Source: Pararhodospirillum photometricum DSM 122
Lineage (GTDB): Bacteria; Pseudomonadota; Alphaproteobacteria; Rhodospirillales; Rhodospirillaceae
Length of the DNA: 57,742 nt
Direction of reading: 5' to 3'
Assembly (NCBI RefSeq): GCF_000284415.1
Contig: NC_017059.1
Location: forward strand, 1,159,156-1,216,897
Shown here: positions 49,106 to 56,319 of the stretch, one piece after another
Layout: each line of letters opens with the position of its first letter
Position numbering within the stretch: the stretch's first letter is position 1
Program-made: the position numbers and the translations under genes
The notes under the pieces: model-generated
Seen by the model: the letters and a program-made list of their open reading frames with translations, nothing else
Database searches by the model: none
Told to the model about the DNA's origin: nothing

Positions 49106-51241
49106 TCAATCAGCCCGCAACCACGGCCCCGGCCGGGTGGACAACGCGCGTCCCAACCCCAGCATCCCCCCCCCGATGGTCAAGCCCACGCCAACTCCCA
49201 CCAACCCGACCACCACAAGCGGCTCAATCACCGCCGGAATCTCCAGCCCGAAGCGCAAAATCGCCCACGCGGCCAGGACTCCAACCCCGGCGGCAATGAT
49301 CCCGGCGGTCAAGCCCATGAGGCCATACTCCAGGAGATAGACCCGCAGCAGATCGCCCCGGGTCGCCCCCAGCACCTTGAGGGTCACGGCCTCGCGCACC
49401 CGGCGTTGGTGGGTGGCGGCAAAGGCCCCGATCAAGACGAGAACGCCGGTGAGCAGGCAGACACCGGCGGTGACGCGCAGCGCCAGCCCGGCGTTGTCGA
49501 GAATCCCCCCGACCCGAGCGACGATGGCCCGGACATCCAAGATCGACACATTGGGCAAGCCCTCGCCTACCGCGTCCTCCAGGGCCTTCAGGCGGTGAGG
49601 GGGGGCGTGCACCGTGGCGATCCATGTGCGCGGCGCTCCGGCGAAGGCCCCGGGCGAGACCACAAAGGCGAAGTTCATGCCCAGGCTGGCCCAGTCCACG
49701 CGTCGGGTCGCGGCCAAGGTGCCGGTGATGTCGCGCCCCAGGATATTGACGGTGATCTGGTCGCCGAGCTTGAGACCCATGCCCTGGGCTAGATCGGTGG
49801 TGATGGAGAACAGGGGCGGGCCCTGGTAATCGGCCGGCCACCACGTGCCCTCGACCAGGGTGGAGCCGGTTGGCAGGGTGGGGGCGGTGGTGAACCCGCG
49901 ATCGCCGCGCACCGCCCAGCGGGCCCCGGGGGCGATGGTTTGCTCGTTGACCGACTGGCCGTTGAGGGCTTGCAGGCGCCCGCGCACCATGTCGGCCAAC
50001 TGGACTTCGGCCTCGGGAGCCGCCTCGGCGACCAGGGCGCGGAAGGGGGCGACCTGATCGGGCTGGAGGTCGATGAAGAAGAACGCCGGGGCCCGGGCCG
50101 GTAAACCCTCGGCCAGATGGTGGTCAAGGGAGCGCTGCACCAGCCCGACCGCGACCAGCACCGCCAGACCCAGGCCCAGGGACAAGACCACGGTCGCGGT
50201 GGGCGCGCCGGGGCGATGGAGGTTGGTCACCGCAAGGCGCACGGTGGCCCGGCCCACGGGCAGGGGGCAGCGTCGGGCCAGGGCGCTCACCCCCCAAGCG
50301 GCCCCGCGAAACAGCCAAAACGCGACGCCAACGCCGACGACAAACCACAAGGCCAAGCGGGAATCGGGCGACGACAGGACGATCAGGGCGACCAGGGCGG
50401 CCCCGATCCCGCCGACCTCAAGGCGGTCGCGCCAGGAGAGCGGCGGCCTCTCGTCGTCGTCGCTGTCGCGAAACAGGCGGGCCGGACTGACGGCGCTGGC
50501 CCGGGCGAGGGGGATCAGGCTGAACACCAGGGCGACCAGCAGGCCAAAAGCCCCAGCCAGCAGCAAGGGCCGGGGATAGAGCCCCAGGCGGGCCGGCACC
50601 GGCAAGGTGTCGAGGGCCCCGACCAGGGCGACCGGCACCAGGGCGCCGACCACGAGGCCCCCCGCCACCCCCAGCCCGGCCAGCAGGAGGATCTGGAGCA
50701 GGAACACCCGGCGAACCAACCCGACCGGAGCGCCCAGGCTCTTGAGGGTGGCTAGGGTCGGCAGGCGGGTGTCGAGATGGGCCTTGACGGCGTTTGCCAC
50801 GCCAATGCCGCCGACCAGCAAGGTGGTCAGCCCGACCAGCACCAAGAACAGCACCAGCCGGTCGAGGAAGGACTGGACGCCCACCCCGGCCTCGTCGGTG
50901 CCGCGCACCCGCCAGCCAGCCTCGGGATGGGCCGCCGCTAGAGCCGCCTTGGCCTCGGCCTCGCTGGTGGCGGCGGGCAGGCGAATCAACGTGGTGTACT
51001 CGATCAGACTGCCCGGGCGCACCAGTCCAGTGTCGGGCAAGACGGCGGCGTCCACCATCAGGCGCGGCCCGACCTGGAAGGCGCTGCTCAGGTCGTCGGG
51101 CTCGGCGGTGAGCAGGGCGCGCAGTTCGACCTCCCGTTCGCCCAGGCGCAGCCGCTCGCCCACCGTGAGGCCCAGGCGCTCGGCCAGGGCCGGAGCGGCC
51201 ACGGCGCCCGGCACGCCGTCGCGCACCGCCAGCCCCCGCAC
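49106..51241 (-). CDS. FtsX-family ABC permease, 5'-truncated and fused to the cyclo-ligase frame
   Basis: About 712 residues of a YbbP-like permease, which has two FtsX cores. Visible membrane groups are LVLFLVLVGLTTLLVGGIG (about 115-135), then LLLAGLGVAGGLVVGALVPV, LVLSLGLGLAVLVAVGLV, and the C-terminal LTGVLVLIGAFAATHQRRV, ending GLTIGGGMLGLGRALSTRPG. The usual first 140-odd residues (cytoplasmic start, TM1 and part of the periplasmic domain) are missing. The frame continues without a stop into the C-terminus of the folate cyclo-ligase. A GTG at 51241 behind GAGG could initiate a truncated product. No ABC ATPase is adjacent. Probably a deletion fusion or a misassembly. Confidence 0.72.
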   Translation of the reverse strand: MRGLAVRDGVPGAVAAPALAERLGLTVGERLRLGEREVELRALLTAEPDDLSSAFQVGPRLMVDAAVLPDTGLVRPGSLIEYTTLIRLPAATSEAEAKAALAAAHPEAGWRVRGTDEAGVGVQSFLDRLVLFLVLVGLTTLLVGGIGVANAVKAHLDTRLPTLATLKSLGAPVGLVRRVFLLQILLLAGLGVAGGLVVGALVPVALVGALDTLPVPARLGLYPRPLLLAGAFGLLVALVFSLIPLARASAVSPARLFRDSDDDERPPLSWRDRLEVGGIGAALVALIVLSSPDSRLALWFVVGVGVAFWLFRGAAWGVSALARRCPLPVGRATVRLAVTNLHRPGAPTATVVLSLGLGLAVLVAVGLVQRSLDHHLAEGLPARAPAFFFIDLQPDQVAPFRALVAEAAPEAEVQLADMVRGRLQALNGQSVNEQTIAPGARWAVRGDRGFTTAPTLPTGSTLVEGTWWPADYQGPPLFSITTDLAQGMGLKLGDQITVNILGRDITGTLAATRRVDWASLGMNFAFVVSPGAFAGAPRTWIATVHAPPHRLKALEDAVGEGLPNVSILDVRAIVARVGGILDNAGLALRVTAGVCLLTGVLVLIGAFAATHQRRVREAVTLKVLGATRGDLLRVYLLEYGLMGLTAGIIAAGVGVLAAWAILRFGLEIPAVIEPLVVVGLVGVGVGLTIGGGMLGLGRALSTRPGPWLRAD

Positions 51242-51833
51242 GCCATCCTCGGTGACCACCGCATCAAGCGGGTGATCATGGACGCCGCGCGGCAAAGCTT
51301 CAACCCGTTGCCCGGCAAAGGCAACGCCCAGAAAAAAAGGGACGCCCCCTCTCCCCCTCCGCCAGCGCGGCCAAGGTGCGGTCGTAATAGCCGCCGCCCT
51401 GCCCCAGCCGCCCGCCCCGATCATCAAATCCGAGCAGCGGCACGAGGACCCAGGCCGGGTGCCCCAGGGCTCCGCCCGCCGGCGCCCAAATGCCATGGGC
51501 CCCGCGTTCCAGAGGATCGCCGGGCGCCCAGGCGCGAAACGACAGGGGATGATCGGGCTGCTCCACCACCGGCAGGGCCAAACGGCAGCCCCGCGCCCGC
51601 AAGCCCCCCATCAGAGGCCGGGGATCAAGCTCGCTGCCTTGCGGCCAGTAGCCCGCGACGATAGCGCCCTCTGGTGGCCGAATCCCGGCACCCAAAACAT
51701 GGGTACACACCGCCAGGGCGGCGGCCCGCCCGTGAGCAGCGGCCAGCCCACGCCGACGCGTGCGCAACTCCCGACGCAGCGCCTGTTTGGCCGCGTCCAG
51801 GCCTTGATCTGCCAAAAGGGTGGTGGAGGTCAT
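51242..51833 (-). CDS. 5-formyltetrahydrofolate cyclo-ligase, frameshifted
   Basis: This enzyme converts 5-formyl-THF to 5,10-methenyl-THF using ATP. The N-terminal part runs from the ATG at 51833 (AAGGACAC site) with LRRELRTRRRGLAAAHGR, VAGYWPQGSELDPRPL and the signature LLGFDDRGGRLGQGGGYYDR. It then falls out of frame at a run of seven A (51332-51338, plus strand). The C-terminus continues in the neighbouring frame as LGVAFAGQRVEALPRGVHDH and PLDAVVTEDG. One base fewer in the run restores one frame. No stop follows the C-terminus; it runs directly into the permease. The place next to 6S RNA and zapA is the conserved one. Confidence 0.82.
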
Positions 51834-51865
51834 GTGTCCTTCCCGACGCCCACGGGCCGGGAGAG

Positions 51866-52027
51866 GGTGCGGGGCCATGCCGACCGTTGGTTCTGCGAAT
51901 CCCTATGGGCCGCGAGCACGATGTGGGTGCCATGTGACCGGACCACGGTCCGGTCAGGGACAGCTCCCTTCAGAATGATATCGCCCCCGGGAGTGTGCTG
52001 CCTGACGCATCGGACAGCGCCCGCACC
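51866..52027 (-). ncRNA. ssrS: 6S RNA (putative ssrS)
   Basis: A gene-free 200-base gap between zapA and the folate cyclo-ligase is the conserved location of 6S RNA in Proteobacteria. On the minus strand the ends pair, GGTGCGGG with CCCGCACC. A perfect 10-bp apical hairpin, TGACCGGACC / GGTCCGGTCA, lies in the middle, leaving less structured sides as the central bubble. 6S RNA binds the sigma-70 holoenzyme in stationary phase. The assignment rests on synteny and foldability, not on a model score. Confidence 0.65.
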
Positions 52028-52034
52028 AAAGACA

Positions 52035-52385
52035 TTAGGAGGTTTCGAGGGCCTCCGCAATCCCTTCGACACGGCGGGCCAAGCCCTCAATGACCTGGGC
52101 GACGCGCTCCTCGGCCTGCTCGCGGGCGCTGGGCCCGTCGCCGCCGGCCGCCCCCAGGGCGGTACGCAGTTCGTGCAACTCGCCCGACACGTCGGACAGC
52201 TCATCGGCGATCAGCAGCGCCACCATGACCAACATCAGGCTTTCGCTGATATGGCCGATGGAGCCGACCAACTGACGGCAACGATGATCCAGGTATTGCC
52301 CCAGACGCTCCAGGTGCTCTTCCTGGCCTTCCTCGCAGGCGATGCGGTAGATTTTACCGTTTATGGACAGGGGCAACGTGGGCAT
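52035..52385 (-). CDS. zapA: Cell division protein ZapA
   Basis: A 116-residue FtsZ-associated protein. The N-terminal globular part (LSINGKIYRIACEEGQEEHL, LDHRCRQLVGSIGHISES) is followed by a helix (LMLVMVALLIADELSD) and a coiled-coil tail that dimerises. It helps bundle FtsZ filaments at the division site. It is preceded by a DUF4164 coiled-coil gene and followed by 6S RNA, as in related bacteria. Confidence 0.92.
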   Translation of the reverse strand: MPTLPLSINGKIYRIACEEGQEEHLERLGQYLDHRCRQLVGSIGHISESLMLVMVALLIADELSDVSGELHELRTALGAAGGDGPSAREQAEERVAQVIEGLARRVEGIAEALETS

Positions 52386-52409
52386 GGCCCGGGCCTTCGC
52401 GTCAGGGGG

Positions 52410-52667
52410 TTAGGTTTCCAAAACGGCGCGCACCCGCCCGATGGCGGAATCGAGCCGGGTCGAGACCGCCTGGGAGACGGTGCGCAAATTTTCGTAATCG
52501 GCCTTCAGGTCCTCGATCTCGCGGCGCAAGGCTTCCTCGGCGGCGGAGTGCTCGGGATCCAGGGGCGCGCGCTCCAAGGCGGCCAGCTCCAGCCGGTCGA
52601 TGGCCCTCGACAGGCTGTCAACGGCCTGCTCAATCCGGGCAAGCTTATAAATCGCGATATCCTTCAA
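52410..52667 (-). CDS. DUF4164-type coiled-coil protein
   Basis: An 85-residue, almost wholly helical protein with heptad pattern (IYKLARIEQAVDSLSRAIDR and ALRREIEDLKADYENLRTVS). It starts with TTG behind GGGAAAGAGA; an upstream in-frame extension looks like shadow sequence. It is 24 bases before zapA and likely in the same transcript, so a role with ZapA in division is reasonable but unproven. Confidence 0.65.
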   Translation of the reverse strand: MKDIAIYKLARIEQAVDSLSRAIDRLELAALERAPLDPEHSAAEEALRREIEDLKADYENLRTVSQAVSTRLDSAIGRVRAVLET

Positions 52668-53000
52668 GTCTCTTTCCCTAGACCCTGGCCATCGTCCCCA
52701 AAGGCGATCCCCCCTCCCCGCGCGGGTGGGCAGACCCCCCACAGGTCATAAAACCCCTTGGGGCGCGACTATGCCTCCGAAAGTGTCTCCGGGTCAACGG
52801 GCCTTCCCGAGATCTGGGGGGCAAGGGAAGGCGGAGCAGTCGGGCCTCCCCAGAGCTCTGCGTTCCTTTTGACCCCGACAGCACGGCGCGAGTCGAAACG
52901 TCGGCGGCTGTTGCGATGGGGCCGAAGCATGCTATAGCTCTGCGTCTGGCGTGCCCCGTCTGGGGGGACGCGATATTCTGCTTTCTTGGGCCGGATTCTC
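52668..53000. other. Divergent intergenic region with a degenerate family A repeat
   Basis: No gene. At about 52812-52856 GATCTGGGGGGC and GGGCCTCCCCAGAGC form an imperfect, wider-spaced version of the family A hairpin. The promoter for aroQ follows at 52911-52938. Confidence 0.5.
52911..52938 (+). promoter_or_regulatory. Candidate promoter of aroQ-accB-accC
   Basis: TTGCGA, 16 bases, TATAGC, about 62 bases before the aroQ ATG. Confidence 0.5.
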
Positions 53001-53456
53001 ATGACCGAACGCCCTGTTTATGTACTCAATGGTCCTAACTTGAACCTGCTGGGCTTGCGCCAGCCGGAGATTTATGGGGCCACCACGCTGGAGGATCTGC
53101 GCGCTTTGTGTCTTGAGACCGGCGCGCGCCTTGGCCTGGGCATCGACTTTCGCCAGACCAACCACGAAGGCGTGCTGGTCGAGTGGATCCACGAAGCCCG
53201 GACCCAGGCCCGGGCCGTGGTCCTCAACGCCGCCGCCTACACCCACACCTCGGTGGCCCTGCTCGACGCCCTTTTGGCCTGCGAGCGGCCCGTCGTCGAG
53301 GTGCACTTGTCGAACATCCACCGCCGCGAGGCGTTTCGGCACCATTCCTATGTGTCGCAGGCGGCGCTGGGAATGATCTGCGGCTTTGGTGCCCACGGCT
53401 ACGTGCTGGCGCTGGAAGCCGTGGCCGCCCTGCCGCCCGCCGCGCGCTCCTCCTGA
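53001..53456 (+). CDS. aroQ: 3-dehydroquinate dehydratase, type II
   Basis: A 151-residue dodecameric enzyme of the shikimate pathway. Family signatures: [21 protein letters not shown] (its Tyr is the base), [34 protein letters not shown] and [18 protein letters not shown] with the catalytic His. It precedes accB by 29 bases, the standard alphaproteobacterial arrangement. Confidence 0.97.
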   Translation: MTERPVYVLNGPNLNLLGLRQPEIYGATTLEDLRALCLETGARLGLGIDFRQTNHEGVLVEWIHEARTQARAVVLNAAAYTHTSVALLDALLACERPVVEVHLSNIHRREAFRHHSYVSQAALGMICGFGAHGYVLALEAVAALPPAARSS

Positions 53457-53485
53457 CCCCCTGACCCTCGGAGAGAACCGTTCCC

Positions 53486-53938
53486 ATGGCGAACACCCCC
53501 ATCGACAGCGAGGCAATCCGCACCCTTGCCAACCTGCTGGTCGAGACCGGCCTGACTGAAATCGAGTTCGAGACCGACGGCCTGCGCCTGCGCGTCGCCA
53601 AGTCCGCGCCCGTGGTTCAGGCCTATGCGGCCGCGCCGATGGTGGCGGGGGCTCCGGCCGCCGCGGCCGGCGCCGGGGCGGCGACGGTCGATCCCTATGA
53701 CCATCCGGGCGCCGTCAAGGCCCCGATGGTGGGCGTCGTCTACCACGCCAGCGAACCGGGCGCGCCCGCCTTCGTTCAGGTCGGCGACCGGGTCAGCGAA
53801 GGCCAGACCCTGGTCCTCATCGAGGCCATGAAGACCTTCAACCCCGTGCGCGCCCCTCGCTCTGGCACCGTCAGCGCCATTTTGGTCGATGACGCAACGC
53901 CCGTCGAATACGGCGAGCCCCTGGTCATCCTTGAGTAA
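53486..53938 (+). CDS. accB: Biotin carboxyl carrier protein of acetyl-CoA carboxylase
   Basis: A 150-residue BCCP. After an N-terminal helical region (IRTLANLLVETGLTEIEFE) and an Ala/Pro-rich swinging linker comes the biotinyl domain (about residues 72-150). The biotin lysine is in VLIEAMKTFNPVRAP, the EAMK form, with the thumb region VVYHASEPGAPAFVQVGDRV. It carries CO2 between AccC and the transferase. Confidence 0.96.
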   Translation: MANTPIDSEAIRTLANLLVETGLTEIEFETDGLRLRVAKSAPVVQAYAAAPMVAGAPAAAAGAGAATVDPYDHPGAVKAPMVGVVYHASEPGAPAFVQVGDRVSEGQTLVLIEAMKTFNPVRAPRSGTVSAILVDDATPVEYGEPLVILE

Positions 53939-53957
53939 GGGCAAGGGACGCCGCCCC

Positions 53958-55304
53958 ATGTTCGAGAAAATCCTCATCGCCAACCGGGGCGAGATCGCCT
54001 TGCGCATCCATCGGGCCTGTCGCGAGATGGGCATTCGGACCGTTGCCGTCCACTCGACGGCCGACTCCGAGGCGATGCACGTGCGCTTGGCCGACGAATC
54101 CGTCTGCCTCGGCCCCCCCTCGGCCCGGGACAGCTACCTCAACAAGGTGGCGCTGCTCTCGGCCGCCACCATCACCGGCGCCGACGCCATCCATCCGGGC
54201 TACGGCTTCTTGTCGGAAAATGCCGACTTCGCCGAAATGGTGGTCGAGCACGGCTTCACCTTCATCGGCCCCTCGCCCGCCCACATCCGCATGATGGGCG
54301 ACAAGATCACGGCCAAGCGCGCCGCCCAACACGCCGGGCTGCCCATCGTCCCGGGCTCGGACGGCGCGGTGCAAAACGAGGCCGAGGCCTTGGCGCTGGC
54401 CAACGAGTTCGGCTACCCCATCTTGTTCAAGGCCACCGCCGGCGGCGGCGGACGCGGCATGAAGGTCGCCACCTGCCCCGAGGATCTGGTCGAAGCCTTC
54501 CGCACCGCCCGCGCCGAAGCCGGGGCCGCCTTTGGCAATTCCGAAGTCTACATGGAAAAATATCTCCAGGCGCCGCGCCACATTGAGGTGCAGGTCCTGG
54601 GCGATAGCCATGGCGGCGCCGTCCATCTGGGCGAACGCGACTGCTCCTTGCAGCGCAAACACCAGAAGGTCCTGGAAGAAGCCCGCTCCCCCGCCCTCAA
54701 CGAGGAGCAGCGCGAGACCATCGGCGAAACCGCGCGCCGCGCCGTCGAGCGCCTGGGCTACACCAACGCCGGCACCATGGAGTTCCTCTACGAGAACGGG
54801 CAGTTCTATTTCATCGAAATGAACACCCGCCTCCAGGTGGAACACCCGGTCACCGAGATGATCACCGGCATTGACTTGGTGCGCGAACAGATCCGCATCG
54901 CCGCGGGCGCCCCGCTGGGGTACACCCAAAAGGACATCCGCTTCCAGGGCCACGCCATCGAGTGCCGCGTGAACGCCGAGGACCCGGAGACCTTTGCGCC
55001 CTCCCCGGGCCGCGTCACCGACTTCCACCAGCCGGGCGGCATGGGGGTGCGCGTGGACTCCGGCCTGTACCAGGGCGTTATGGTGCCGCCGCACTACGAC
55101 AGCATGGTTGCCAAGCTGATCGTCCACGGCGCCTCGCGCAACGAGTGCCTGATGCGCCTGCGCCGCGCCCTCGACGAATTCGTCATCGAGGGCATTCACA
55201 CCACCTTGCCCCTCCACCGCAAGCTCATGCGCTCGCCGACCTTCCTCGACGGCGCCTATGACATCCACTGGCTGGAGCACTTCGTGGAACAAGGCGGCTC
55301 CTGA
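53958..55304 (+). CDS. accC: Acetyl-CoA carboxylase biotin carboxylase subunit
   Basis: A 448-residue ATP-grasp enzyme that carboxylates the BCCP biotin. It starts MFEKILIANRGEIALRIHRA; the glycine-rich ATP loop is KATAGGGGRGMKVA, and the active-site run is FIEMNTRLQVEHPVTEMITG. It lies 19 bases after accB and is followed by a strong terminator. Confidence 0.97.
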   Translation: MFEKILIANRGEIALRIHRACREMGIRTVAVHSTADSEAMHVRLADESVCLGPPSARDSYLNKVALLSAATITGADAIHPGYGFLSENADFAEMVVEHGFTFIGPSPAHIRMMGDKITAKRAAQHAGLPIVPGSDGAVQNEAEALALANEFGYPILFKATAGGGGRGMKVATCPEDLVEAFRTARAEAGAAFGNSEVYMEKYLQAPRHIEVQVLGDSHGGAVHLGERDCSLQRKHQKVLEEARSPALNEEQRETIGETARRAVERLGYTNAGTMEFLYENGQFYFIEMNTRLQVEHPVTEMITGIDLVREQIRIAAGAPLGYTQKDIRFQGHAIECRVNAEDPETFAPSPGRVTDFHQPGGMGVRVDSGLYQGVMVPPHYDSMVAKLIVHGASRNECLMRLRRALDEFVIEGIHTTLPLHRKLMRSPTFLDGAYDIHWLEHFVEQGGS

Positions 55305-55320
55305 GCGAGCCTCCCAACAA

Positions 55321-55356
55321 AAAAGGCGTTCCCTTCCCCGGGAACGCCTTTTCTTT
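55321..55356 (+). terminator. Intrinsic terminator of aroQ-accB-accC
   Basis: AAAAGGCGTTCCC / GGGAACGCCTTTT with a six-base loop TTCCCC, then CTTTTG. A perfect 13-bp stem. Confidence 0.92.
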
Positions 55357-55382
55357 TGCCGAGGTGGGCGGTCGGGCCGGGT

Positions 55383-55448
55383 GACGCGGGGCTGCCGCCC
55401 CGGACCCCGCCTGGAGGCTGACGCCTCCAGACCTCCGCTTTCTTTTAT
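55383..55448. repeat. Intergenic repeat family B, copy 2
   Basis: Same 66-base element as 31969-32034 with two substitutions; hairpins GGGGC-TGCC-GCCCC and CTGGAGGC-TGAC-GCCTCCAG. It lies between the accC terminator and the long palindrome. Confidence 0.85.
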
Positions 55449-55453
55449 TAATT

Positions 55454-55517
55454 GGCCCTCCCTTCCCCCTCCCTTTTGAAAAGCACGCTTTTCAAAAGGG
55501 AGGGGGAAGGGAGGGCC
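55454..55517. repeat. Perfect 31-bp inverted repeat with 2-base centre
   Basis: Left arm 55454-55484 (beginning ggccctcccttccccctccc) and right arm 55487-55517 are exact complements around AC. It lies directly against the broken end of the 16S rRNA fragment. It could be a real hairpin or cruciform, or an inversion artefact of assembly. Confidence 0.9.
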
Positions 55518-55520
55518 ATG

Positions 55521-55696
55521 CCCCCGAAGGGCGTATACGGTATTAGTCCTCGTTTCCAAGGATTATTCCGTACTCCAAGGTACGTTCCCACGTGTTACTC
55601 ACCCGTGCGCCACTCATCCCGAAGGATGCGTTCGACTTGCATGTGTTAGGCCTGCCGCCAGCGTTCGTCCTGAGCCAGGATCAAACTCTCAAGTTA
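55521..55696 (-). rRNA. 16S rRNA, 5' fragment only (about 176 nt)
   Basis: On the minus strand AGAGTTTGATCCTGGCTCAG is the universal 16S start, followed by ACGAACGCTGGCGGCAGGCC, ACACATGCAAGTCGAACG, GGGTGAGTAACACGTGGG and AATACCGTATACGCCC, ending at GGGGG. It is alphaproteobacterial in character. Beyond that the expected sequence is replaced by the long inverted repeat. The fragment corresponds to about the first 180 positions in E. coli numbering and cannot make a functional ribosomal RNA. No 23S or 5S is present. Confidence 0.93.
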
Positions 55697-55981
55697 ACCT
55701 CGAAAGCCGAGCCTTTTCTCAATCACTTATACTTGGCCATAAGAACTTCAAAGGTATCGAACGAGTCGATATTCTTTTCGTCTTACTCAAGATGAGCGGT
55801 TGAGGAAGATCTCTCTTCCGACAGCGCCGGTCCCCCGAGAGCCGCCCGCCCATCTCTTTCGATCGCGTTTTCTTTTACAATGTCAAACAGCACACCGGCG
55901 AACCGGCAATATTGACTAACCACTTAGTTTCGACTACCGTCACATCGTCCGATGCTTCGTTCGTCGTCACCAAGGCGGCGG
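55697..55981 (-). promoter_or_regulatory. rRNA operon leader with boxA
   Basis: The region between the rRNA promoter and the 16S start. It carries TGCTGTTTGACA (minus strand, at 55881-55892), which matches the boxA antitermination site TGCTCTTTAACA at 10 of 12 positions. It is AT-richer than its surroundings, as leaders usually are. Confidence 0.75.
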
Positions 55982-56010
55982 TTTTTACTAGCACCGCCCC
56001 ACCGTGTCAA
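55982..56010 (-). promoter_or_regulatory. Candidate rRNA operon promoter
   Basis: On the minus strand TTGACA, a 17-base spacer and TAAAAA. It points at the 16S fragment. The rest of 56011-56319 shows no gene on either strand that I can support. Confidence 0.6.
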
Positions 56011-56319
56011 CCGCTTTTTTTCAGGACCGCGACACCGGCTGAAGCCAACGAAGCGACCCGGGCGGTCAACCCGGAAGGCAAGGAAACTACTCCCCGCCCC
56101 GTTCCAGCGTCAAGCCCTTTTCCCGGATCCGCTTGGCCGTTGTTCCCAAAGGGAAAAAAGCCGCTACACCACCCGAGGAGCCTGCCCCCGAACCCCCTCG
56201 GCGCCGTTGCCAGTGCGTCGGGAGGGCTGTTTATACGGGGGTGGCGCCTGGGGCGCAAGCAAAAAAGAACGACGGGGCTGCGGAGGCCGCGCCGGGACAG
56301 CGTTACCTCCCCCTCTCCT

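Noticed and set aside
53925..55559. Minus-strand frame opposite accC
   Set aside because: Shadow of accC; it also runs through the terminator and repeat B.
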